The translations under genes were made by a program, and so were the position numbers. Below, in pieces: positions 41,401 through 50,312 of a stretch of DNA of 64,000 bases. The notes below the pieces were generated by a model. That model saw only the letters and a list, made by a program, of their open reading frames with translations, did not search any database and had not been told where the DNA came from. The stretch's first letter is position 1. Every line of letters starts with the position of its first letter. The DNA is from Protea cynaroides (lineage: Eukaryota; Streptophyta; Magnoliopsida; Proteales; Proteaceae): NCBI GenBank assembly GCA_028583415.1, contig CM053269.1, forward strand, positions 58,579,007 through 58,643,006. Reading direction: 5' to 3'.

Positions 41401-44400
41401 TGTAGTTGTGGTCATGGGAGCTTTACCTTTGTCTGCAGTTGTGGGAGTTCGAGGTGTAAACTCTATGGCCTTGCTATTCAGTATGGGATGATTCTCTTCA
41501 TTAGAACCTGGGTGGGCTTCTGTAATGACTTTAGAAGCTCTTCGGCTTAAAAAGCTTTATCCATACAATCATTGATATTGTTATACTAACAATATCAATC
41601 ACACCCAATTTGTCTCTTATTTCTGGTCGTAATCTCAACTGGAACCGAGATATCATCTGGTCTTCACTGTCTCGTAACCCAGTCCGTGCACACAATTGGT
41701 CAAATTGATATACATAATCTTCCACAATCATGGCCCCCTGTCGAAGATTATTCAGTTGGTTATGTAGCCTCTTTTGGAAAGACCTTGGCAAATATTTTTC
41801 TTTTAACTCTTCCTACATCCTACATTTCTTCCCAAATGGTAGGTTCCAAACTCTTCCTCATTAGGCTATATTCATAATGACGCCACCAATCTCAGTCACC
41901 CCCCATAAGTTTGGAACAGACCAATTTTAGCTTTCGTGGTTCGGGAAGGTTAAACCAATCAAAATAGTCATCTAAGGCATTTAGCCAATCATGAAACGTT
42001 TGTGGGTCTTGTTTCCCATGAAACTCTTTAAATTTCATACGTACCTTATGAGTTTGGTAACGGTGGGGTTGACGTTCTCCATATTCCTCATAAGGTGGGT
42101 CTTGATATTCCTCTCTAGAGACTCTTTACGGAGCCCTAGCAAAAAGGTTTGAAATCTCGTGTCTCGGAGGAGTCTCGGCCTCCTCTAAAACCGAGATCTC
42201 GCCGAGACAGAGAATTTCGCCAACCCATGCATGTATAGGATTTTCTAGAGTCCAGCCAAGTGTAAACTGTTCTCTTTATACGTACAATTACTCACACAAT
42301 GTGGTGTGAGTCAGTTTTATCTAAAAGGTTTCTATGTTTACAGGGTCAGATATCTTAGGAAGCATCCTTTATATTTAGAGTTAGAGATTAGAGATAGGAG
42401 AGATTATAGAGGGGAGACATTTTAGTAGGTTGAAGAAATGTGAGAGAGTGAGAGAGTGAGAGTAAGAGAGTGAGAGTAGAGAAGAGGAAAGAGTAAAATA
42501 AAGATAAGGCATTCAAATTCCGCAATCAGACAATAGATTTACCCTAAATTAGCAGATTTAGAGAGGATTTCATATCTGATTAACGAATCGGGTGAGCAAA
42601 ATCAAGAAATAAATCTTGAATCATATTCAAATTTGGCAATCAAACAATAAATTTACGATGAAGAAAAAAAAAAAGCAGAGAAACTGTCGAGAAATAGCGA
42701 GAAGACCGAGATCTCGCTCAGTCGAGAACATGCAAGCCGAGACAAAAAGGGTTATCGACCCTGTTCTGGTCTCGGCTAGTGGCGAGATTACCGAAAACAA
42801 CGAGATCTCGCCAATATCGATCTCGCCAAGATCTCGGGGAGATTTTATTCCATGCCTAGCAATAGGTCTTGGCACTAGGTTGCCTATAAGGGCTTCTCTT
42901 CTAGCCGGCCTAGGGTTAATTATTTCATCCAAACTATCAATTTTAGCATTCATCCTTCCTTCCATATTATCTATCTTTGCATTCATATTGGCCAATTGTT
43001 GAAGAACCAAATTAAAAGGGTCATTAAGGTTATTAGACTGATTATGAGAGTTAGAACTCTCCTCAACCATGCTCTGATACCAATTGATGGCAAAGAGGGG
43101 TTCAGCACATTTCAACTTTTGTGGTAATTTCACCTAACTCTCACCAAGAAGAAGAAAAAAAATACAATTTTGCCTAGTTTTTTTTTTTGCCACCTCATCT
43201 CTACACACTGCTAGAGTACATTGCTACAGGTTGCCACGTGTGATCCTACAACATCATTTGCTGCATATTAGTGAAGATTTGGTCAGATCAAATAACATTC
43301 AATGTCAATACAATGCTCAACATAACAATGATCGACTTGTTTAAGCTCATTTGCCTGCCAAAATAAACCTCCCTTACTAATTGTGTCCACCCATAACTCC
43401 ATCAACGATACATCACTCTTCTCAGCTTTTCCAGCATGTGGACACTCAGTTCAATTCTACACATTTAGACTTCTAAAAAGAATGGATCGAGAAAGTCTTA
43501 CACAAGGTCCAAACAAGCATGACATGTGTAGAATTGACAAATTTACACAGCTTCAGAAAAATGACTATAACTTCTTCAATACAGATCGGAATGATCTGAT
43601 TCTAGTGGCAAATGAAAGAAAACTCACGGGGCCATAAGTATCGTGAAGAATGTTTTCTCAAATTAAGTTTGGAGGATATCAAAATTGTATTACCAAGTGA
43701 CGTTAGCCGTAACAACAGATTTTGAAAAAATTCTAAGAATCCAAGAACAAGAAAGTAACTTTGATAGAATGAAGGTAGAGTGATACACTTCTCATTTAGG
43801 ATGTAAATCGACTCCAATGGTGGCCTACAACTCTTCTAGAATGTAGGTAAAGAATAAAATTCCAGCTCTCTAGTTTGGAATGAAAAATCTTCAAGGTTTC
43901 ATGGACTTAGACTGAACTTTTTAGGATGTGTCTATAGCTCAATGGATTTTCAACTCTTCTAGGATGCAAATAGGGATAAGAATTAGGAAAACGTCAACTC
44001 TTCAAAGTTTAAGTGAAACTCTTCTAAGTTCCAAGAGATGAACTCTTCAAGGTTCAAAGGAGAATATAATCTTTAATTGATATTTTCATTCACAAATCAA
44101 CTAACTATTACTGTATTACAAGAGAATTAGCCATTATTTATAGGCCTTACAAACCCTCAAATATCTCAAAATAATCTCAACCATCCCCTATAATACTAAG
44201 GCTGAGATTGTACATAGAACAAATAAAAGAGAAACATAAATGGTTTAATAATTCCAATATACAGAAACTTGTCTCAATATATTAAATCTTGTTCTTAGGC
44301 ATATAAATTTATTTCAAGGAGAAGACTCTAGAAAGAAGCTCTTAACTAATCCATATGAAGACTCACTTTACTTTAAAAAGTATAAAGAAGCTTCAAAAAG

Positions 44401-45586
44401 AATGTTCACGTCATCATCCATCAAAGCACATAAAAAGGCTATCCTGCACATGCTCAATAAACTCTATGTATAGCTTAAATTAATCTCAAATCAAAGCCAT
44501 ACGAAATTTAACTCATAAGGCTACAACTTCCATGATTTGAGCATTTTAAAATTCGAAATAGAAATGTTCCTAAAATACCCTTGACGTCAATACATGTGCT
44601 GAAAATTGCTTTTCACAGCATAGACCATATGGACTGGTTCGGACCAAGTTGTTCTGGTTCCAAAATGGGTTGTGGTGTTTATGGACCGTAAGTTGAGCTT
44701 GGGCTTTGCTTTGAGCCTTGGCTTGAATATGTATGAGTTGATTTTCTAGAAGCATAAAAGCATGAGGTTGGTCCACTTGAATAAAGAGTTAGTCCGGAAC
44801 GGCCACATGGGTGTAGGCGGGTGTGGGCATGGACTGCATCAAAAAAGGTAAGTGCAAACTGCGCAGAACCAATTGGACCTTTTGACTGGTGAATGCAAGG
44901 CCAATGTTATTAATCTGTTTTATGAGTGAAAGTTTTAATAAGAACAGTTTAGCTGAGCTGATGACGGTAACTACCATTCATTTGTCTATAAACGACGAGG
45001 AGCTGTGGAAGTTTAAGAGTTTTTATCATTATTAATATTTATGAATGAAGTTAATATCAATTTGTTATCAGAAATAGAGGGAGGAAACTGGCGGGAATAT
45101 CCATCTAAAATCCATCAAGAGTTGCAAAGCAAAAGGAAAAAAAAAATTACAATGTAAGATAAACGGCTTATAATTAATGACAGAACATGTAAGCAATTGA
45201 CAAGTGAATGCTGCCAAAAAACAATGGCAGCTAATATCGGCAGATATGGTGATCTAAACCATGAAACGAGTAATTATATTCACGGGAACAAAACAAAACA
45301 AAAAAAAAAAACTTTGTATGACTTCAAATGCTGGTTCATTCATAGTGGATGGCTCATAACGACAATTTGACAAGCCGCCTCGAACAAACCCAGGGAACAT
45401 AAAATCTTCTTCATAAGAGGGAGTTGCATTAAAAATTACAATGCGTACCTGTAGAATCTTAGCACCCTCGGCAACAGCTTGACCAGCATGTTGGACAACG
45501 GAATCGGCATAACTCTTGACGGTGCGAGTGAGGTTGTTCTGTCCGTCCTCGACGGCTTTGCTCACCGCGGTTATCAACCACGACAT
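15878..45586 (-). CDS. TGNAP1: Coiled-coil trans-Golgi network protein, TGNap1-like (18 exons, 685 aa)
   Basis: Exons on the minus strand in order: 45586-45449, 39533-39330, 38165-38070, 37688-37636, 37271-37175, 35900-35827, 32275-32158, 31612-31502, 25310-25234, 23266-23200, 19361-19296, 17998-17891, 17754-17624, 17388-17322, 17198-17131, 17050-16957, 16487-16417, 16295-15878. All phases join into 685 codons plus stop. The N-terminus is MSWLITAVSKAVEDGQ with YADSVVQHAGQAVAEGAKIL; then LEEVSVSCRG, GGEEVHNAVVSSIQDLAK, a long Leu/Glu/Lys coiled coil (about 220-420), TWINFLEDTWVLQ (about 422-434), a Ser/Pro-rich stretch and the acidic end EIGGWEFDELEKEL. This matches a plant family annotated as myosin-heavy-chain- or USO1-like. 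From memory, the Arabidopsis member At1g24560 is TGNap1, a microtubule-linked trans-Golgi network protein in secretion and endocytosis. The gene is intact although its introns reach 6.2 kb. Intron 8 starts with GC. Name from recall, structure from sequence. Confidence 0.88.
19672..20360. mobile_element. Possible solo-LTR-like segment in TGNap1-like intron 10
   Basis: A compact block has repeated GATTCCTAGTA motifs, a TATATAG box near 19967, AATAAAAT just after it, then a long pyrimidine-rich stretch. That is the layout of an LTR promoter and poly-A region. Terminal TG/CA and a target duplication were not located, so this is tentative. Confidence 0.3.
21806..21841. repeat. (CA)n microsatellite
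   Basis: About 36 bp of CA followed by an A-run, in intron 10 of the TGNap1-like gene. Confidence 0.95.
23541..23564. repeat. (TA)n microsatellite
   Basis: A 24-bp alternating AT run in intron 9 of the TGNap1-like gene. Confidence 0.9.
24426..24549. mobile_element. hAT-like MITE, copy 1 of a 3-member family
   Basis: Termini are CATAGTTGTCAAAGC and (reverse complement) CATAGTTGCCAAGGC. The interior is GCC/GGC-rich (CACCTAGGCGCC, CGCCTTGG). Flanks GTCAGAAG and GTCAAAAG match at 7 of 8 positions, a slightly decayed 8-bp target duplication as made by hAT transposases. At 124 bp it has no coding capacity. Related copies lie at 30803 and 38929; a fragment without clear ends lies at about 24047-24125. 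Confidence 0.75.
25376..25825. repeat. Direct duplication, two ~185-bp units 265 bp apart
   Basis: Unit 1 (25376-25560) and unit 2 (25641-25825) share CATTAATAAATGCAGCATGC, ATGCAGCTGCAGGAACTTGC-like and TTTCAACCAAAGAAGCA blocks. They have diverged by substitutions and small indels, so the event is old. It lies next to exon 9, inside intron 8 of the TGNap1-like gene. No coding role seen. Confidence 0.8.
26071..26205 (+). mobile_element. Possible SINE fragment
   Basis: The block has a pol III box-A-like TGGTGCAACGGTAAG followed by a weak box-B-like GGATTTGAGTCTGAC. That order matches tRNA-derived plant SINEs, and the first motif resembles the head of Au-type elements. The 3' half does not match the Au copy at 34899, and no target duplication was found. 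Confidence 0.35.
28122..31250 (-). mobile_element. Degenerate L1-type LINE in TGNap1-like intron 8
   Basis: On the minus strand, degraded frames read in the right order for an L1 ORF2. Near 31230-31020 are remnants of an endonuclease C-terminus. Near 29898-29720 is a reverse transcriptase motif (NQSAFMEGRNIIDNILFF). Near 28620-28420 is a zf-RVT-like end (CLCWAALEAITHFFFE, then YHNTWMERN). The 3' end is a T-run on the plus strand at about 28122. Frameshifts and stops are throughout, and a small internal duplication lies at about 29855-30030. A MITE (30803-30971) inserted later. The element has the same orientation as the host gene. Confidence 0.7.
30803..30971. mobile_element. hAT-like MITE, copy 2 (perfect 8-bp TSD)
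   Basis: It begins CATAGTTGTCAAGGCG and ends (reverse complement) CATAGTTGCCGAGGCG. The perfect 8-bp direct repeat ATGATGAG flanks it at 30795-30802 and 30972-30979. It is 169 bp with a GCC-rich, partly palindromic interior and no ORF. It sits within the L1 remnant, so it is younger than that LINE insertion. Confidence 0.85.
31496..31502 (-). other. GC splice donor of TGNap1-like intron 8
   Basis: Exon 8 ends ...CAGAAG on the minus strand and the next bases are GCATGC, so the intron begins GC, not GT. The exon must end here because the next exon (25310-25234, VDKLKILAESLANS) continues the conserved protein in phase 0. GC-AG introns are about 1% of plant introns. The +3 to +6 context (ATGC) is weaker than the usual GCAAGT. 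Confidence 0.7.
32969..33470. mobile_element. Possible LTR fragment in TGNap1-like intron 6
   Basis: It starts TGATGCAGTACCC, similar to the TGATGCAG start of the gypsy LTRs at 53063 and (minus) 40833. It is followed by AT-rich sequence with TATATGATT and a pyrimidine-rich block ending in a glycine/Leu-like leader, as in those LTRs. I could not find the other end. Confidence 0.35.
33823..34190. repeat. Recent tandem duplication, 179-bp period
   Basis: Unit 1 is 33823-34001 and unit 2 is 34002-34190. They are nearly identical from GCCCAATAGTGGATCC to GGAATTAATAACAATTTG; unit 2 has an extra ~8 bp (AACTTCAT) and a few substitutions. The high identity makes this the youngest tandem duplication in the window. 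It is intronic and non-coding. Confidence 0.9.
34480..34745. repeat. Palindrome-rich CGAAAC/GTTTCG repeat block
   Basis: The 20-bp motif GTTTCGGGCCTGACCGAAAC occurs twice (near 34530 and 34693). CTCGAAAC and GGTTTCAACCC-like palindromes occur between. The composition resembles the ends of the 712-bp element at 42143 (GAAATCTCG, TCTCGG), suggesting related non-autonomous DNA elements. No clear target duplication. Confidence 0.5.
34899..35060 (-). mobile_element. Au-type SINE with 17-bp target-site duplication
   Basis: On the minus strand the 162-bp block reads like the angiosperm Au SINE: a head with GGTGTGACGGTAAGGTTG (box A), GGTCAAGGGTTCGGAAC (box B), then GAAACAGCCTCT, GGGGTAAGACTGCGTACAT and GGGAGCCTCGTGCAC. 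A perfect 17-bp direct repeat, catagttgtggaatagc, flanks it at 34882-34898 and 35061-35077. TSD and boxes together make the call firm. It lies in intron 6 of the TGNap1-like gene, in the same orientation as the gene. Confidence 0.9.
35377..35438. repeat. Compound (CT)n(CA)n microsatellite
   Basis: About 42 bp of CT runs directly into about 20 bp of CA. It is intronic and gives artefactual Leu-Ser/Thr-His frames. Confidence 0.95.
36290..36480 (-). mobile_element. Short LINE 3'-end-like fragment
   Basis: A T-run at 36305 is followed by GAATAAATAATATATTAAAA and sequence with gene-like composition on the minus strand. The layout is like the 3' ends at 5470 and 28122. No domain is left to confirm it. 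Confidence 0.3.
38668..38800 (-). mobile_element. Short LINE 3'-end-like fragment
   Basis: A T-run (about 38671-38688) is followed by AACATGAATATATTAAATAA and AAAGAAACGGGC. The arrangement matches the other minus-oriented LINE tails. It lies in intron 2 of the TGNap1-like gene. Confidence 0.3.
38929..39053. mobile_element. hAT-like MITE, copy 3
   Basis: Ends are CAAGGTTGTCAAGGC and (reverse complement) CAAGTTGGCATGCC. The interior shares CGCCTTGGG and CCTCCAACGCCTTGG with copies at 24426 and 30803. Flanks AATTGAAT and AGCTGAAT match at 6 of 8 positions. It is the most decayed of the three. Confidence 0.65.
40001..40833 (-). repeat. LTR of the minus-strand gypsy remnant
   Basis: The 833-bp block is bounded by TG and CA on the minus strand. 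The polypurine tract (AAGTGGGGGGG) abuts its start at 40834. The frame at 40109-40345 inside it is not a gene. Confidence 0.65.
42143..42854. mobile_element. 712-bp non-autonomous DNA element inserted in gypsy gag (8-bp TSD)
   Basis: The perfect 8-bp repeat CCTAGCAA flanks it (42135-42142, 42855-42862). Joining the gag sequence across the insertion restores the frame from NLVPRPIAR into REEYQDPPYEEYGE (one stop remains), confirming the borders. The ends are rich in GAAATCTCG and TCTCGG and loosely inverted. The interior has GAGAGAGTGA repeats and no transposase. The 8-bp TSD points to a hAT-type origin. Confidence 0.75.
43111..45448. other. Remainder of TGNap1-like intron 1
   Basis: AT-rich intron sequence between the gypsy remnant and exon 1. 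A set of loosely repeated ACTCTTCTAGGATG / ACTCTTCAAGGTT motifs lies at about 43790-44070. No coding exon or bounded element is recognised. Confidence 0.5.
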
Positions 45587-48500
45587 CAGCACCTATTATT
45601 AGGGCACAACTAAAGAGCAGCAAGCGAGAGAAAGAACGTGCTAATGCGTCTATATCTGTTACCGTGCCTGTGGCTTGAACTTGACAATCTAATCTCTTCG
45701 TTCCCAATTTATTTATTTGCAGAAGAAGATGCAGACAAGGAGACTGTAGTAGAATCAGTGACTTCGAAGTTGAATGGATATCAGATATCTGAACATACAT
45801 CCATGTGAGGAGTTGGAGAGAGTTTAGCTACTTGGATAGTGAGAAGGGGTCAGGCGGTTACAGTCTCGGCAATCGCCATCTCTGATCTCCCTCGATGTTT
45901 TTTCAGCTTCTGGTTGTTTGGCCATTTGGGTGCTTCTAAAGTCTATTCCTTTGGATTCATTCCTCTCATCTAGACTTTCGATCCGGGGTGGCGGGGAAAA
46001 AGATCGTCTCCAGTCCGTCCAGCCGTCCAGTCGTGGACGGACGGACTGGATTTAAAGGACACGCCCCCCATGTATTGGTATGCATGTCCTTTTAATCCAG
46101 TCCGCCCAGTCCACGACTGGACGACTAGACGGACTGGAGACGATCCAAGTCCAGGTGGGGGGGGAGGATTTAGATGTGTTACAACTTACAATCGGACAGG
46201 GTCCGGTTTTAGACATGTTAGAATCGGATGGGATTCAAATCGTTTATGCGACAGGATGATTCCAACTTGAATCCAATGGTTGGAATTCGTCTGATGCGCA
46301 TATTAATACATTGATAAGTGTACTTGATGAAATCTAACTCTTAACCGTTCAACTACTATAGGAGAGGATTTCAATACAACAGAATGTAGCATACTAAACG
46401 TGTAGAAATCCTCTACTGTGGCAGTTCCAACTGTCAAGGGCTAGAGTTCAGCCGGCGCACAGGATTAGCTGGCAATTCTAGCTGCCGCATAAGAGGATGT
46501 GGATCACATGCTAAATAGGAATAGGGAAATAAAAAAACGATCTATAAACATCTTAGAATTGGCTTTCATATGTGTGAAGATCGAACATTGCATGACTTTG
46601 ATTTGGGATCTTCGTCGAGTCCTAAAACCATGATATGCATACACTTTACATTACTTTTTACGTTACTGCATACTCTTTCAATTATTGTAAAAAAAATTGG
46701 ATAAATTTTTAAATGAAAATCATTTATCTGTGAATGTATTTCATCATAACAACTTGTTGATGTAAATGTGATAGAAAAATTGTACAATATAATATTCAAT
46801 GTTGAATCGTACCATATTGATATTGTCCTAAATTCATTAATCATCCCTCACGATGCAATCAAATTTCTAATGCAAAACTGACTCTAAGATAACAATAAAT
46901 GTGCATTGGTTTGATATGTCATTTTCAAGTACATTGGAGTCGTGCTCAATTGATAACAAATAATGTCAACAAGAACTGCTTTTAAAACAAAGTGAGAGAG
47001 TGAGAGAGCAGTGAAACTCGATAATCCTGTAAAATAAATTATTTAAACCTCCTCTCTATATGTAGAATGAGAAGAGAACCCATCTTCCAACATACAAAAA
47101 AAAACTAATTAAAATATATTTTGAATTTTTAATTTTAAATATAACGAAATTACAACATTGTAAACAAATAAATTATTATTATCACAATGGTGTGTTGTTT
47201 TAATGTTTTTCCTAATGTCACAATGAATCTAATTTACCACATTGGCAGATGCTATGTCTATTTCAACCATTTGATACAAAAAACATGATTAAGATTATTC
47301 AAATGTCAAATTTTAAGTTGTTAATTTAAATATCGTATTTTGTATTGCCATATATTTCATGTATCATGTTCATATTTTGTGTATATATATTATAGACATT
47401 ACTATGTATTCTCCCAACATTGAATGACTCAAGACCAAGGATCGTAATTTGGGTTTCGTGCCTAGTTTTGGCCATATCAGAAACTGAAATTTCAACGAAA
47501 CTTGGTAAAAAAAACAGTTCCGAATGTGGTTTGAATGGCCAAAAACATACTATTTGAGACAAACAGATACTTACCAGAGGAGAAGAACGGACAAGACAGA
47601 AGATTCACTACAATGTTAATATCAATAATAACTAAACTCTTACTTAGTATAAATAAGAACTAAAAACAGAGTCTAGATATAACTCAAAGTCTCAAACCAG
47701 TTTTACGAATTCCATCTGCTGTTATGGTGTTCCCTATTGAAAAATAAATATAATCTTATGAAACTGGGAGACCACACAATTAGGCCCATTGAAGCCCAAG
47801 ATACAAATCCAAATACAGCTCATACTCTAAAGTCTATTCTATAGTTTTCTAATACATATGGCATCATCTGATTAGTAGATTATAATATAAAATTAATTAG
47901 TTAGCTTTACACATATATAAAATAAGCCATCAAGTCAGACTTGTACTTATCATTTTTTTAATAAAGAAAACCTTTACGGAAACAATTCTTTTTTTTTTTC
48001 TTGTGTTTTTATTATTAATGTAGGAGTCTTTCCACAGGCGACTTGTTATAGTGGCAGGGCTGCTTCATCAAGTACGATAAAAATTGAAATATGGCCGAAA
48101 TCAAGAAATCGAATTGAAATATGATACAACCTGTACCGCCACTCAGTTTCGTATAGGTTTTGATGAAAATCAATATGTTTCAACCGAATTCTAAAATTTT
48201 GACGGACACTCTAAACCATGCTCAAGACTTAAAAAAATGTAGAAAGGTAATGGCCCACATATATTTGGTATTTTTTGGAAACATCTTATTCCAATGTGGC
48301 ATGAATATCTATCCGATAAAAAAACATTAAAAATGAATATTCTCACTTTTGAAAAACCCCAGTTAGGCACAATAATTTATATTTATTTTGAAAAGAGAAA
48401 AGCAAGTTTTTTTTTTTTTTTTTTGATAAAAAAGAAAAGCAAGTTCACGAATCACGCCACATTTCACATTAGTGTGCGATAGAATCTCCCACGCTGTCAT

Positions 48501-48636
48501 TATTTTAACTCTCTCTTTAAACTGTCTTTTGATTTTTTTGGAAACATTACGCTTTCTGCTTTTCTCTTACTGTTTTCCTTTTTTGTTGGACTCGTATAAA
48601 CTCTCTGCGCGTCTCCGCCGACCCAAGAGAGGGGTC
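45587..48636. promoter_or_regulatory. Divergent intergenic region, TGNap1-like (-) and NAD-IDH (+)
   Basis: Three kilobases separate the two start codons, which point away from each other, so both promoters lie here. The first ~400 bp next to 45587 are GC-richer and look like the TGNap1-like 5' UTR. The ~140 bp before 48637 are pyrimidine-rich, as in an IDH leader. A strong hairpin lies at 46002-46145. The middle (46.3-48.3 kb) is AT-rich with GTTTCG/CGAAA motifs near 47450 and 48100 that resemble decayed repeats. No specific cis-element is assigned. Confidence 0.55.
46002..46145. mobile_element. 144-bp hairpin (MITE-like inverted repeat)
   Basis: Arms of about 60 bp, 46002-46060 and 46085-46145, are nearly perfect reverse complements: GATCGTCTCCAGTCCGTC against GACGGACTGGAGACGATC-type sequence, with CCAGTCGTGGAC inside. 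The loop is about 24 bp. It lies ~420 bp upstream of the TGNap1-like ATG. No target duplication is certain. The fold is seen; the transposon origin is inferred. Confidence 0.7.
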
Positions 48637-50259
48637 ATGGCTTCGCAAATTCTCAGACGCGTTCTACGGGGACGACAAGCCAACCAGATATCGACTGCGT
48701 TGATGGAAAATCCTTCTTCATTAAGGGTTCTTTCATCCCATGTTCGAGCACTATCATCAGATGCCTCCACTCTACCAATCCGGGCCACTCTTTTCCCCGG
48801 CGACGGAATCGGACCTGAGATCGCTGTATCTGTTAAGCAGGTTGGTTTCTCTTCCGAATTCCCAATCCCCCAGTCTGTCAGGATGTTTGTTTAACTTATT
48901 CTTTACGATTCATCAGCTCTCTTTTTATTTTTTTTTATTTTTTTTTATTTTTATAAATTATGTGGACTCTCTATATTCCGCACCCAAACGCAATACCGTA
49001 TTGGTATTACGGTAACGACGATCCAGAAAATCGATGCTGTTTTCGGCTCTTTCTATTTATTTATTCCTTCTCTAACTGTATTCGTTGAACTAATTTCCAT
49101 GTTCATTCGACGTTCCGGTAGACATTGGGAAAACTAATCGAATTTTCATTGTGCGTGTCTTCTAATACTTGATTCGTAGACAACCAAAATTACCACTAGT
49201 TGGCAAGTGCAAGACATCAGGTCAAAACTTTGATCCGTAATTTATTTCCGAAATCAACGAACTTTTCGTTGATGGTAAATATTTTAAGTGGGAGATTTAC
49301 CATTTGATTTTCATGGAGCATACTCAATAGCCCACTCAATAAAGATATATTTTTTTGGATCGTTAACTGAAGAATTAAATTGGTAGAACTAGAGATAAGA
49401 ATATACAGGCCTGCAGAAGGTACGTCGGTAACCCAAATGCTTACATCGAATAAATAGACTACAGGGTTAAAGACGAGAAACTCCGGTAGAATGGAACAGA
49501 TAACACATAAAAAAAAACCTTGATTGACCAACTGCAACCTTTTTTGTGGATCTCAGATTCTTAGCATTCACTAAAGTAAGAATTTCATACAGATGGAAAA
49601 CACTGGATGTGCCTAATGAGATTAGAAAATATGCATAGGCATCTCTTCACCATTGGACTCAAGCAAGCCCCTACAACTTTTACCCTGTCTATCCCAGATG
49701 ATCCTGAATTCATGCTTTGTTGTGGGTTTAAAAAGAGTATGCTGGTTGTTACGGGTTATAGTGATCATATTGCTTTGTTGAGGCCTGCTTAGGTACTGGC
49801 ATGGTAATATTTTTTAATCGCCTCACATGGCTAAATCTGTTCCCAAAGAGTTTTGAGTTCTGCTCCTTTGTTCCTTTGAAAGGGATATAAGAAGATCAAT
49901 GGATATGCGTTATGCCTTAGGTACAGAACTTGTGCCCAATGTAAGAGGACAAACAAACCACATCAAGCGAACAATTACTGAGCAATCTAGATGAAGGTAT
50001 TAGTCAAATCCTTGACCCCACAGTACTCTGTGCCTGCTTCATAGTCTGATTTTTACTATTAGTTATGTGTGCATGGATATTAATTATTTATTTGTGACAC
50101 GAAATTCAGATGATTTATATTGTGCATTTCACTATTAGATAGTAGCTTTATTTTTACTTATATTAAGGATACATGTTACTCCTAAAATATGGAGTCAACT
50201 TGGATTCTGTTTTTATCTTGTTGATTCAATTCATAATTCTGCTGGAGCTTAACCTTGCA

Positions 50260-50312
<53 letters not shown>

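Larger units (their letters stand above)
40001..43110 (-). mobile_element. Gypsy-type retrotransposon remnant, gag only, 5' LTR truncated
   Basis: Read on the minus strand: a short 5' LTR remnant (43110-43085), primer-binding site TGGTATCAGAGC (43082-43071, initiator tRNA-Met type), gag from ATG at 43070 (MVEESSNSHNQ, NLVLQQLANMNAK), the gag core (KFKEFHGKQDPQTFHDWLNA near 42040, GAMIVEDYVYQFDQLCAR near 41730), an Asp/Ser-rich tail ending near 40905, and a polypurine tract at about 40848-40834. The 3' LTR is 40833-40001 (TGATGCAGG...TTTGCCATCA). There is no protease, reverse transcriptase or integrase. Gag has stops. A 712-bp element is inserted in gag. It sits in intron 1 of the TGNap1-like gene. 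Only the first ~25 bp at 43085 match the LTR at 40001, so the other LTR was mostly lost. Confidence 0.75.
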
